Assembly (NCBI GenBank): GCA_027559495.1 | Contig: JAMXSV010000006.1 | Span: 1,054,001 to 1,118,000 of the forward strand | Direction of reading: 5' to 3' | Source of the DNA: Aurifilum marmelostoma | Lineage: Eukaryota; Ascomycota; Sordariomycetes; Diaporthales; Cryphonectriaceae | Length of the DNA stretch: 64,000 nucleotides | Part shown: positions 36,101-47,343 of the stretch, piece by piece | How positions within the stretch are numbered: the stretch's first letter is position 1 | Layout of the letters: each line of letters begins with the position of its first letter | Position numbers and translations under genes: made by a program | Notes under the pieces: model-generated | Databases searched by the model: none | What the model was told of the DNA's origin: nothing | What the model saw: the letters and a program-made list of their open reading frames with translations, nothing else

Positions 36101-38517
36101 CAGATGACATATCCGAATGTCATCGCCGTGGAATGACATCTGGGGCTCGTAATGGGCGGGACCACCGTTCCGTGCAGTCGAGGCTGCGAGGTTATAACAA
36201 GCTTCTTCCAGCCGAGGTTTCATAACCCAGGGTGTTTGAAACCCGCCGCCCACATCTGCACGGCACGGGCTGTCGAAGGGTGACAAAGGGGGGTCCAATT
36301 GGCACTGCTCCATGTGAGGCTCACGAATACGCTTAAAATTTGACATATGTCCAGGCCGGGCGTTTGGTGCGTCACCGCTGTCCCAATTTGCACCTGCCAC
36401 CCATGTGCGGCTTGCACCGGACCCGGGCCGCTGGAGGGGAGAGGGGGGATGGTAGAGAGGCAGATCGTCCCCATGATCGTTCGTTGAACAGGCTTTTCGG
36501 GATCTATATCGAATGATCCTTGGGATCAAGATGGGCGCATGTTTCTCACTGTTAGCTGACTGGTTTAGACAACCGAAAGCGGGGATGGGGATGAAGGGGT
36601 TTGGTTTGAAGGTATTCAGACCTAAGCGCCTAGAAGCTTGGCAGCAGATGGCAGCCGGTCTCACTCAGAAGATGGCGCCCTACTAGTGGTGCCTCACACC
36701 CTCGTCAGTGCTGTTGGACCCCAGCCGGCGATCAGACGAACCCTCGTGCCTGGCTTGTGAGACGGCCCCGTAATGCGTCTTGCATTTTTTGCCTTTGCTG
36801 GAAGAGAAGAAGAAGAAAAAAGGGAAGCACAGAGAAGAATTGCAGAATATCGCGAGATCAAAAGCAATACTAGACTGGTAGAATTGAAGTGCACTGCAGT
36901 CGAGAGAATACCTGTCTACCACAATCACACAATCATAGCAAGATCTTCTCCTGCATGAGGCTGGGGCCGGTGAAGATACGACCTTGCTCTGGTGGAGTCA
37001 TCCCGCCCTCCAGTGTCCCACTCAGGTCGTAGGCATACCTAAGCCGCACCTCTCTGGTTCCAACATGCCCCTAGACCGACCCCCTGGCGACTAACGTAGC
37101 GACATGCCCTCATTGGGTTGCAGCCGTAGCCCGAGGACCCCCTGATCTTGGACTAGCGCCATGCCTCCCGTTCCCCCTCTGGCGAATCCCATCGATTTGC
37201 TGCACATAGCACCCTCTAGCACCAGTCACTGGCCTCTCTCCTCGCCATGTTAAGCGCCGAGGATTCTGTCACACTTGTTAGGCAGGTCACACACAGTGGA
37301 CTGACTGCTATTCATAGGCAGCCCAGAGTCCGACCTCAATTCGCACCTCTCGTAGGCCGCGTCAGTCTGGTTTTCCTTTCCCACCCTCACTCAACTGCAT
37401 AATTCCAGCACAATTGGCAAGAAACATCGACGACAAATTCAGTGAGAATGAATTGAGTTTCTTTTGATTCTTCGTTTTTCTTCATGAAGTGATACCCCCT
37501 GTTCGTGTCCCTGCAAGGACCAAGACAAAAGACAAGCACAACAAGACAAGCACAACAAGACAAGAAATAGCCCCCTCTCGGGTACGTATCCTGGTCCGGC
37601 CGAAACACCAGATCAGCCTCGTTGCGACTACGATCACAGTGATCTCCGACGCAGCTCGTCTCAACTCTTTCACTGCGGTGTATCGCATTGCACTGCCAAT
37701 CTTGCAGCACCTGCTTGTTGATCCAACCTGGAACGACCAGTTGCTCGAGCGAAACTTTGTCCAGCGTCTGATCTACATGGCCCTTGGGGTCCCGTCCTGG
37801 CTTATCCTGGGTTCCGGACTCGACTTCACCTCGTCCCAAATCGCATTGACGGCCCGCCAGTACCTAACGCGCCCAGCGACCACTGCTTAATCTGTGGAGC
37901 CCAGAGACATCTGATGGGATGTAGGTGGACTGGTTGTTTCATGGACACACTGACATCCGAATACTGGCATCAGTATCTGGGATAGACCTCATCGTCTATA
38001 TCGCCTCCCACCACCGTATTGGACTCATCCCTGTTGGTTTCCCCCTCTCCCTCTGTCTAGCGAATCTCTGATGCTTCTGCTCCACCCTTCCCTCCCCCCC
38101 CCTCCTTTATGACTATCCTCCTGCCCACCATCAGGCATCTGGCTGGACAGATTTCTCTTCTTCTTCTCTTCCCCAGTTGGCAAGGTCAGAAGCATCCTCA
38201 AAGTCTGCTTCGAGCCTCCTCCACCTTGGCATCCTTTTCCCTTCAGTCGCTGCTGGCTCAGACCGCTCTTTTCTAACTTGAGTTGACCTTTAGTTTCAAG
38301 TGTGTTGTTTGCTTTTTTAAGAATATTGTAATATCAAGGGAAAGGTGCAATCGTGATCGACAGTGTCGGGACTTATCTGCCTCGACAAGCCAACGTTTTC
38401 AAACGATCACCGCCAGGCGACACGATAATCAAGCCGCCAAACCACCACGTCGCCGGTCGACAAGTAAATAGGGTTCTGGAAACGAGGCAGAGAGGTTCAG
38501 CAGAGGGCTCGGGCAAG
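33170..38517. promoter_or_regulatory. 5.3-kb divergent intergenic region between myosin I and NoxA
   Basis: Promoters of both genes must lie here. The part near 33.2-33.7 kb (myosin leader) is mixed, 34.0-35.4 kb is AT-richer, and 37.9-38.3 kb is strongly pyrimidine-rich and probably the NoxA leader. The short ORFs inside are unrecognised; those tested lack an ATG or any familiar sequence. Confidence 0.5.
37531..37564. repeat. 14-bp direct repeat, 2.4 copies
   Basis: GACAAGCACAACAA occurs twice in tandem, followed by a partial third copy (GACAAG). It lies about 0.95 kb upstream of the NoxA start. Confidence 0.9.
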
Positions 38518-40452
38518 ATGGGTTACCGCGAGACGGTGGTCAAGCAGTTCACTGCTTCCAAGCTCTTCTTCAACTCCGTCTTTTGGGGAATTCACTTCTT
38601 CCTGTTCGGCTTCGGATGGTACGACCCTGACCAGACCACCTCAACCAGAGGAAAACCCCCCCTCTTCCTCCTCCTCCTGCATGCTGACGGGATGATAGGT
38701 ACAAGCAAGCAAGCGATCCCCGATTAGCGGCCCTGAACGCGCTCCAGTTCTCCGTGTGGATCTCACGAGGTGCAGGTCTGGTGCTGACCTTCGACACACT
38801 GTTCATCTTATTACCAGTCTGTCGAACACTGGTGAGATGGCTTCGACCCAAGATCAGGTGGGTGCCACTTGACGAGAACCTGTGGTTCCACCGTCAGGTT
38901 GCATATGCCATGCTGTTCTTCACCATCTGCCATGTCACTGCTCATTACGTCAAGTAAGTAGTTTCTTCAGCCCGGGCAGCCCTGGAATGGTCCTCAAGCT
39001 GACGTGTACAGCTTCTTCAACGTCGAGAGAACACAAGTCCGACCCGAGCTTGCGCTGCAGATCCACTACGCTCAGCCTGGTGGCATCACAGGCCACATCA
39101 TGCTCCTCTGCATGCTGCTGATGTACACCACTGCTCACCACAGGATCCGACAGCAGTCGTTCGAGACATTCTGGTACACACACCACCTCTTCATTCCGTT
39201 TCTTTTGGGAATGTACACCCACGCAGTCGGCTGCTTCGTCCGTGACTCGACCGACGCCTTCTCACCTTTTGCTGGCGAGATCTTCTGGGAGCACTGCATT
39301 GGTTACCAAGGTTGGCGATGGGAGCTTTTCGGTGGTGCCATCTACCTGACTGAGCGTCTGTATCGCGAGATCCGGGCTCGTCGGTCCACAAAGATCACTC
39401 GCGTCGTCCGCCATCCTTATGGTACGTTTAACTACCAGAGCTGGAGGAGACAAGAGATTACCCTGAGGGACTTCTGCTAACTTGTATTTGCAGATGTGGT
39501 CGAGGTTCAATTCTCCAAGCCCTCTTTCAGGTACAAGGCTGGACAGTGGCTGTTTATCAAGGTCCCGTCGGTCTCTAACTACCAATGGCACCCGTTCACG
39601 ATCACGTCTTGCCCATACGACCCCTACGTCTCAATCCACGTCCGTCAGGTTGGCGACTTTACCCGCGCACTGGGTGATGCTGTTGGTGCTGGAGGGGCCC
39701 AGGCCAAGCTGTACGAGGGGGTGGACCCCATGGGAATGTACGAGGTCGCCCTGCAGAACGGTCAACACATGCCGGCCATCCAGATCGACGGACCTTACGG
39801 TGCCCCCGCAGAGGACGTGTTCGAGAACGAGATCGCCGTCCTGATTGGCACAGGTATTGGTGTGACCCCGTGGGCCTCGATCCTGAAGAACATCTGGCAT
39901 CTGCGCAACAGCCCGAACCCGCCCGCCCGCCTCCGCCGTGTCGAGTTCCTCTGGGTCTGCAAGGACACGACCTCTTTTGAGTGGTTCCAGACACTGCTCT
40001 CCTCGCTCGAGGAGCAGAGCTCCCAGGCCGCACGCGTCCCTGGCGGCTCGGGTGTCGAGTTCCTCAAGATCCACACCTACCTCACCCAGAAGCTCGACAT
40101 GGATACCACCAACAACATTGTCCTCAACTCCGTCGGCGCCGACGTCGACCCTCTGACTGAGCTGAAGGCGCGTACCAACTTTGGCCGGCCTAACTTCTCC
40201 CACCTGTTCTCCACGATGCGGGACGGTATTCTGGATCGCACATATCTGAATGGCTTGGAGAGCAGTACCAGGACGACAGTTGGTGTATACTTCTGCGGTC
40301 CATCGGCAGCTGGTAAGTTTACCCCCGTAACTCTTTCGGCTTTGGACATATGCACGTACTGACAATCATCACCAGCTCGCGACATCAAGAAGGCATGCAA
40401 GACTGCTACCGTCAGGGAAGTGAAGTTCCGCTTCTGGAAGGAACACTTCTAA
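38518..40452 (+). CDS. noxA: NADPH oxidase A, superoxide-generating (553 aa)
   Basis: There are five exons: 38,518-38,618, 38,699-38,953, 39,012-39,421, 39,494-40,312 and 40,376-40,452. All junctions are GT-AG and keep frame. The enzyme moves electrons from NADPH through FAD and two haems to oxygen across the membrane; fungal NoxA homologues act in fruiting-body and hyphal differentiation. Haem-ligand histidines match gp91phox spacing: H98/H112 (14 apart) and H176/H189 (13 apart). FAD contact HPFTITSCP follows, then NADPH-site IGTGIGVTPW and the terminal FRFWKEHF. There is no N-terminal EF-hand, which separates it from NoxC-type enzymes, and the start MGYRETVVKQFTASKLFFN fits NoxA rather than NoxB. 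The length equals the usual about 550 aa. Regulation by NoxR and Rac is known for the family and not visible here. Confidence 0.95.
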
Positions 40453-41306
40453 ACGATCTCATTGGTTATTTTCTTTTTCTCTCTTTTTTTCTTTCACGGT
40501 TTCACCGTATTGTATGCCTGCAAGGTTCCCGCAGGTCGCGGAGATTGTCAAGATGACGGACAGGGGGAACTTCAGGAGAAATGGTGGGATTCAAACCTCC
40601 CACGAAGGCTGTTTGGAAATATGGCCGAACTTCTCATAGGGGTTACTGTAACATCAAAGACGACGGCAGCTCACTGTGCATGGCCTCGCAAGATTCAGAC
40701 AGCCATCCAGTTGGTAGGACAGCGAGATGGGTTGGCGAGATTATCGGAGGATTTGTAGCAAAGCGCAAGCACTTACACATTGTCCCTCCGATCGCTGGGA
40801 AAGAGACCACAGAGGATGGCTCTGGTCTCACGGCAATTCAAGAGCTGGGGGGAATATCCTGTCAATATTGTCTAGTGTTCTTTTCTTATTTCTGCTTCAA
40901 GGCAATATTAGGACTTGTCTAGACTACTCCCAACATTTACTATATTCAACATGCTTAGCTGATATCTGTTTTTCGAAACAGCATCAAGGTCACTTTGGAT
41001 CTGATCAAAGGGGTCGAGTTCCCTCTGGGCTGAGGAATAGGGACTACAACCCCCACCCCCCTTTCACACCCTTCCCTCGAGGCTCTCCTGCCAAGAACAA
41101 GATAGGCTATTCACTAGTTATCCGTTCTGCTTTCAAGTCAGGAACAATATTGCAATCCCAATGACGAGACAGCTTGAAAATGCCATCATCACACTACTGA
41201 CAGCAGTCCTTGTACATATACTCTTGTTATCCATACTTGGTCCCTTGATCCTTTCATTCCTCTAGGCAACACTTCTGATTTCTGTTTACGCTTCTCCTTT
41301 GACAAT
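40453..41306. other. Convergent intergenic region NoxA/methyltransferase
   Basis: 854 bp between two stop codons. There is a pyrimidine-rich 3' flank after NoxA and nothing else recognised. Confidence 0.5.
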
Positions 41307-42626
41307 TTATGAACTCGATAACTCAGGCTTGCGCCCATGCACAACAAGGACTTGATGAGTTAGTGTCAGTTCTGAGAGCTGTATGCATACCGCGGTGAGC
41401 TGATGAGATCGTTTCCAACTCACATGTGCTATAGGCATGCAGCGTGACATCAGCAACGCTGCGCTTCACCTCTGCCAAAAATTCTGTAGCCTCCTTCTCT
41501 TCCATCCCAGCTGCCAATAGCAACTTGAAAATGGAACCAATCGCCTTATTGAAATCGAGGCAGCAATACTGCCCCACCCGCCTTTCCTCCGGATCACTAG
41601 GCCAGTCATTGACCGGGCAGAGAATGCGCTCCTCCACGACATCTGTGAATCCAATCTCCTCCATCCACTCCTTGTACTTGAGCGTGACCAATGGGTCCCT
41701 GCCGACATTGGTCAGACCCTTGGCGAACGTGTCGAGGCACTTTTTCAAGGCGGATTTCTCCAGAACCTCCTCGGCTCCCGGGGCAGCCACGCATTTCGGT
41801 ACGAAATCGGTGTATTCACACCAGCCGCCGGGCTCGAGATTGTCAAAGACCTTTTGCATGACACCTTTGGGATCAGAGAAGCAGGTGCAGACGGTACGGA
41901 GGTGGATAAAGTCAAAGCTCTCCGGAAAGGACCAGGTGTCTTCGGCGTCCGCCCTGGAAAAGGAGCAGTTGGGCGGGGTCTCGGAGGGCTGGATGAGGCT
42001 CAGGTCCGTCCCGTGCACCTTGGCCTGGGGGTAGGCCCTGGCGGCCTCGATGGCCCAGATCCCCGTGCCTGCGCATATGTCGAGAATGTTCTTGGGATTC
42101 GTCAGCGGTGCCAGGTGTAGTCTGCCCTTGAGCATCAAGGCCCAAAGCTTGTGCTGGATCTCTGACAATCTGGCGTGTCAGCTTGTAAGGTGCTGTGATT
42201 TTTTTTCTCTTCATCCGAAGATTTATACCAACCTAGGCGGTTTTGTTCCTCCTTCATCTGGGAGTCAGCGATCTGCTGTCAGATTCAGACTTTGACAAAA
42301 ACATACAGCATCATTTGGGAGATAATATTCTGTCATGAGAGCATTAATATTAGCTACAGTGAAGTCGAAGAAGGAGTTATTTCAAGACTTACTCCCTTCG
42401 CCATAGCCATGGTAGGTCCGACCGTGCTTTTCGACAGACTTGGGATCCGGGATTGGATTCGTTCTGTGTGAGAGTTGCCTCAGACCATTGAGTTAAGTGA
42501 CAGTCCAATCGAGATACTTCGACTTGCCACATAATAAAAGCAATATTCATAGAGTCTGCTCACTTACGTCGATGACCACGCTGGGGCCAGTTCTGCGGCA
42601 CTTTGATCATAACCTGACGACATCAT
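41307..42626 (-). CDS. SAM-dependent class I methyltransferase (327 aa)
   Basis: The model has six exons: 42,568-42,626, 42,393-42,463, 42,307-42,353, 42,233-42,257, 41,424-42,161 and 41,307-41,350. All introns are GT-AG and the frame holds throughout. It begins MMSSGYDQSAAEL. The segment YHGYGEG..NALMTEYYLPND is typical of the fungal TAM/LaeA-like methyltransferase family. Motif I is NILDICAGTGIWAIEAARAYP, followed by the acidic GTDLS, a DFIHLRTV motif IV region and NLEPGGWCEYTD. I split off the last exon because joining HAYST to FLVVHGRKPE gives the family's usual C-terminus, whereas reading on gives an atypical tail. The substrate cannot be told; LaeA-type proteins affect development, but many relatives are plain small-molecule methyltransferases. 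The 25-nt exon and 39-nt intron are unusually small. Confidence 0.78.
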
Positions 42627-44258
42627 GTACAACAGACTTGGATTGTGTAAGGATTAAGTTAGTATGGTACGATTTGTTTATCAAGCAGATTGAAATCGAG
42701 CCGGTCCATAGAATAATTAGGACAGACTCATTTATAGTCATCATGAGAACCAAACAGAATTAGAAGCATGCACCGTATCCCCGCAAGAGGTCAATGATCT
42801 ACTCGGCATGCAACTTCCAAAACACCCGGGTAGTCAAGATGATCGCCTGATCATGCAGAGCTTGTGACCTAGGCGGTAAAAGCCTACGCGTCCAACCTTC
42901 CTAGTTCGTAAACCAGGCCCGCTTGTGTCCTTGACGCCTGAACCGAGAGTGGTGTGGAAAATGATATGTCCGACCCAGACGAGCCATATCGGTCCGGGAA
43001 TGCGCCCGAGCGAAACGTGTAATGACGAACCTTTCATCTGTGGCCACACGTGGCTTTAGGCATATGGAGAGGCAGGGAAAAGACGGCTTTTGCAACTCGT
43101 TGTGGATTCCCTTCGCTGGGGACCATTATAAGAGAGGATGAATCTCTCTGGGCAACGGCTCGGTCATACGTTGTCATGGGATATCGATATCCAGCAGCTC
43201 ATCAAAGTACCGGGGTGGCAAACCCGCACAAATTCTCGAGCAACATCAGAACAATCAGGGAGCTTCCCTTGGCTACGATAAGGACAATGGAGTAGACAAT
43301 TGTAATTACGGACCTCGGCCGGGGCTTCATGGGCATTCCATTCCACCGCCCAGGGACACCGAATGTCAAGACGATAAAAATTGATCAGAGGAACTCAAGG
43401 TCCAGGGCCGCACGGCTTGATAATTACCCTGTGGTTTACCTGATAGAGAATAACCGGAGACTGATAGCCGAGTGACTCGATATCTGTTGACACAGTGGAC
43501 AATACGTTACCTGGCCATATGCACATACTGTAGCACGTTAGATGGGCTGGGCCCCAACGAAAGAAGTGGACCTGACCAGTGAGAATCGGTGTCTTGGGTC
43601 AGGTGGCTAATAGAGACATGGGGCTCCGATCTGCAGAAGTGACAGGCAGGATGGCGAACCTAGAGGGAAAATGGTGTGGTGTGATGGCGATTTCTGGGGT
43701 CATTTTGATATATAGAAGTGATTAGTATTCATAAGTGCCTGGCCTCCAGGTGCCCTAGATTCTCTCTTTGCGCCTCCGGTCAAGGCAACAAGAGGCATAC
43801 TATGACCCAGATGCTGGCAATATTGCTCAAATTTTCCATGCTGGATAGCAAACCCTTATTGTTGTCTATCCTGACAGCTATGACACAGACGTCTGGATGG
43901 TCACAGCTTGGGACATCTTCGTAGGAAAGCTCTCTTAGGTGCGTGGCCTCAGGAAGCGAGGAGAAATTCGTTGATACCAAACTATCCCAGGAATCCAACA
44001 ACTAATTAACAAAATCTCATAGTTAGGAAGAGTATTGTTAGGTTTATCACCACGCATAATGGGAAGAAGGTGGCATGGAGGAAGCCATCCTGCTAGTCTA
44101 CTTAAGAAACTAAGTTGGTTTATCCTATGTGACTTTGCTCATCTGTGTGCTGTTATGGGAAGAAAAATAAAGATTAATTATGTCTCAAGAACCTATTACC
44201 CTCCCTCCTGTAAGTGATACATTGTCGATAGCATCCATATTTGTTTCTTTTCATATGA
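42627..44258. other. Intergenic, 1.6 kb
   Basis: Lies upstream of the methyltransferase and downstream of the HET gene. Only short unrecognised ORFs; no repeat or RNA gene was recognised. Confidence 0.5.
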
Positions 44259-46175
44259 TTACAACAGCCAGCTTTTGGCTGTTGCCAGCCTAGAGCACGG
44301 CGACTCGTCACTCCCAAGCGTCGACCGCGTCCACCTCTTGGTCAGCGATACAGCAGCACCCGACGGATACCCTGTCACATCCGGTCCATGCCACCAGAGC
44401 TGTCTCCTCCGCCACCACGAGACCGTCCTAAAAGCAACGTTCAGCTCGCCAGGCCACCTGTGCGTGGCAATACCAGTGCGCTCCCCACGACGCGTCGTGT
44501 ACAGATGTGAGTACTGCGGTGTGTGCGCCGCGACGGCCAGCTGAGCACATTTGTCGGCGAGCTCGAACGGCACGGCCGCTGTCTCATCGTCGACACTGCT
44601 GGCCATATAACCCTCGACCAAATCCTGCAGGTCACTCCACGACGACGAGCCCTTGCGAGCATCCGCCTCAGAGCACACCAGAGACCAGACGATGTGGGGC
44701 CGTCCTTCCTGCGGCGCCGAGTGCAGTTCGCAGATGACGGCAAAACGGGTGTGGGCCATCTTATTGGCCTTTGCGAGTTTGAGATTAAGGAGACGAATCT
44801 GGACGACGGCGTGATACCTGCGGCCTGACTCGCACATAAATGACTGGGTAGGCGAGTTCCAGATATTGGACGGCTTCACCTTAATCGAGGCCAGCTGCAG
44901 GTGATCGGGGAGGTCAAGTGTGAGCTTCACGTACCAGAGCCTGTTCTGGACCCGGATGGACTCTCTGGGGCTGACGTCTCTATGGATATAGATTGTGGCC
45001 GGATCCGTCGTCCTAAGAAGACACACGTTGCTATTATCAATGTTGTTGCCGCCGCCGTCTTGTTTGTAGAAGAGTCCAGCGGGAAATCGTCGGTAGAAGC
45101 CAGAGGGCGACTTGAGCAGGTGAATGCCAATTTTCTTGGTCTCGAATCCTGTTCCCACAAGTTGCGATCCGATGAATAGGATGTAGTCGCTCCCAGACAC
45201 CTCGACTAAAGATGTCTTGATCCGCAGCCCAGAGTTGGTGAGGGTGGACTCCTTATTCAGCTGCAGGGACTGATCTGGTATCACCTCGCGGCAGTTGATA
45301 AATTCCAGTGGAGACCGAGCGAGTATGCCTCTGTACATCTGGCTTTTGCTGATGCGTCTTCCTTCCCTCAGTCTGGGTGTATCATCCGTATTAGGCGTTG
45401 CTTGTAACCCTTCTTCCCCCACCTCTGCTTGACATGTCCAGGCAAACAGGGTCATGTCATTGGTCTTTTTGAGTATCTCTTCCTGGAGGCGGGTGAAGGC
45501 CTTGCCGCGCTCCCCATAGATGAGACTCATGTTCACATCGAATATTCCCAGCAAACAGTATGCCATGTCTTCCTCACGCGTGGTCCGGCGCAGCGCGGCC
45601 CACGACATCCTCCTGCCCACCGGCATGCTCTTGAGCGACCTACTATTTTCCAGGGCGGCCACGTCGATGCCCGTGATCCTCGATATCTCGTAGCTCCGTA
45701 TGCGCTTGCTCCCATGGTCATTCCACTCACAATCATAAAAGGTTAAGTTCTTGGGCGCGATGAGCTCCTGAAGCGTCCACCCTCTTGTCCACCACCGGCA
45801 CGCCGGGAGGAGCGGGTCCGGGAAGCTGGGCTCGCGAGCAGCAGGCAGGTCCGACAGGTAGACCAGACAAATTGTTGACTGCTGGTACCAGGCAAACATG
45901 GAGTTGATGGACTCGGTCAGTTCCGCGCTGCTCTCCTTGTTGATGCAGCACGTGTCGACCCAAGCGTACTGCAATCCACGCTGCCTCGCGATACGGCACG
46001 TCTGTTCAATCTTTGCAAAACCCTTCCTCCGACGGCGCACTTCAGGATCATGGTCCATCCAGTCCTGAAAGGTGACCTCATCCTCGTCCCAGGTGTGAGA
46101 GAGAATCGCGTAGGGGTGCGCATCCGCGCCCAAGAACTCCTCGAGCGCAAGTGTCGTCGTATTGATGAGACGCAT
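44259..46175 (-). CDS. HET-domain (heterokaryon incompatibility) protein, 638 aa
   Basis: This single-exon gene belongs to the family that triggers cell death or stress responses after fusion of unlike hyphae. The ATG at 46,175 was chosen because the protein then opens MRLINTTTLALEEFLG, the standard HET start. An in-frame ATG 57 codons upstream exists, but its extension looks unrelated. HET-domain marks in order: YAILSHTWDEDEVTFQDW, FAKIEQTCRIARQRGLQYAWVDTCCINKESSAELTESINSMFAWYQ (sites near residues 28-120), then RWWTRGWTLQELIAPK, and RTTREEDMAYCLLGIFDVNM.LIYGERGKAF. The C-terminal 330 residues show no NACHT, WD or ankyrin repeats, so the domain stands with an unclassified tail. Partner and specificity are unknown. 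Confidence 0.9.
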   Translation of the reverse strand: MRLINTTTLALEEFLGADAHPYAILSHTWDEDEVTFQDWMDHDPEVRRRRKGFAKIEQTCRIARQRGLQYAWVDTCCINKESSAELTESINSMFAWYQQSTICLVYLSDLPAAREPSFPDPLLPACRWWTRGWTLQELIAPKNLTFYDCEWNDHGSKRIRSYEISRITGIDVAALENSRSLKSMPVGRRMSWAALRRTTREEDMAYCLLGIFDVNMSLIYGERGKAFTRLQEEILKKTNDMTLFAWTCQAEVGEEGLQATPNTDDTPRLREGRRISKSQMYRGILARSPLEFINCREVIPDQSLQLNKESTLTNSGLRIKTSLVEVSGSDYILFIGSQLVGTGFETKKIGIHLLKSPSGFYRRFPAGLFYKQDGGGNNIDNSNVCLLRTTDPATIYIHRDVSPRESIRVQNRLWYVKLTLDLPDHLQLASIKVKPSNIWNSPTQSFMCESGRRYHAVVQIRLLNLKLAKANKMAHTRFAVICELHSAPQEGRPHIVWSLVCSEADARKGSSSWSDLQDLVEGYMASSVDDETAAVPFELADKCAQLAVAAHTPQYSHLYTTRRGERTGIATHRWPGELNVAFRTVSWWRRRQLWWHGPDVTGYPSGAAVSLTKRWTRSTLGSDESPCSRLATAKSWLL

Positions 46176-47343
46176 AGTATTACCGTGGCTGCCGGCCGCA
46201 ACCCCGAGGAGCCTTCGCCGGGGCTGATAGACAAGATGGTGAATGTTTGAGAGGCAGCATCTGTCCTTGATAGGGTCAAACCTCTCATGCCATGATTGAT
46301 GAGATGGCTTTGAGTGAGAGAAGGAAGGAAGAGAAAACAGAGCCACACCTCGCCGAATCCTTTACGAGGCAAAAGCAGGAAAAGGAGGGTTAGAACGTGG
46401 TGGTACTACCTACGTACTATGTATGCTGACAGGCTAGCCAGATCCGCCTGCAAGCCAAGAGATGCAATGCAGGTGGCTGACCCTGCATGTGGAACCTTGA
46501 AGGGGTACCTGCAGGGCTCCGCGGCTCCTCATAATACAAACATGGTACTCTGTGGCGCGTGTGGGCTTACTTATCATGACATATAACAGCCCAAGACAGC
46601 CATGTCTCTTCTTCTGTGCTAATATCTGATGCCCTGTCAAAAGATGTGTCATCGCCTCACCATCCCTCAATCGTGCGGCTGCGAATGCGAAGAGAAAAAA
46701 AAAAGGGGGATTCCGGCAGTGCGTGCTTCGTCAAGGTCACAACCCCATACCAAGTGGGCACGTAAAGATATCACAAAGGGAAAACTAGAGAGCAACAACT
46801 AATTACTGTTCCAAACCCTTGGTCGTTGGGAAAGCGTGGATTACGTATGACCACCGAGTTCAGCAACGTCAAGGAGGTCAGATAATAGCTCACACGGACA
46901 GGGGCCGAAACATGGAAGTGTAAAGGAGGATTGTGTATTGTGAAGGATATGCCCAGACGGTCGGGCCATGATTATCTTGGAGGCATCTCGCGAAAATGAC
47001 TGCCCAATTCCTGTCCACCTTCCGTTCTGCTACTCTATACAAATCGTCTCCGCAATTCAAACGCAAAAGCACCCAATGGCGTTCACATCCTTGTCAATTC
47101 CTGTCGTTACCGCTGTTGTGATCAGCATGTAGGTAAGTAGCCCATCATTCAACAAGACCTGAGATATCAGGTTCTATTCATTAGTACGACGTTGACCAGA
47201 AGTTGCTCTTTATGTTCCTTGTTCGGAAGCTGTTGCTCCAACGACATCAAGTCACTCTCTTCTGGACCCTCATCCTCGTATTGCCAGAGAAAAGTACTTC
47301 ACATCCCATGTTGTCGGTTCACCATTACAAACGCTTCATGTTG
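46176..47343. other. Intergenic, 1.2 kb
   Basis: Upstream of the HET gene on its own strand; no gene recognised. A short purine-rich A/G tract lies near 46,690-46,710. Confidence 0.5.

Noticed and set aside
37489..37890. A 133-codon plus-strand frame upstream of NoxA
   Set aside because: No ATG at its start, no recognised motif; more likely part of the NoxA upstream region.
40575..40605. A tRNA T-arm-like sequence (GGGATTCAAACCTCCC)
   Set aside because: No matching A box, anticodon arm or acceptor stem upstream, and the loop is not seven bases.
38518..46175. A secondary-metabolite cluster of NoxA, methyltransferase and HET genes
   Set aside because: No core synthase, P450 or transporter is present; each gene has a separate role.
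45999..46346. HET protein start at the more upstream in-frame ATG (46,346)
   Set aside because: The extra 57 residues do not resemble HET proteins, whereas MRLINTTTLALEEF at 46,175 is the usual start.
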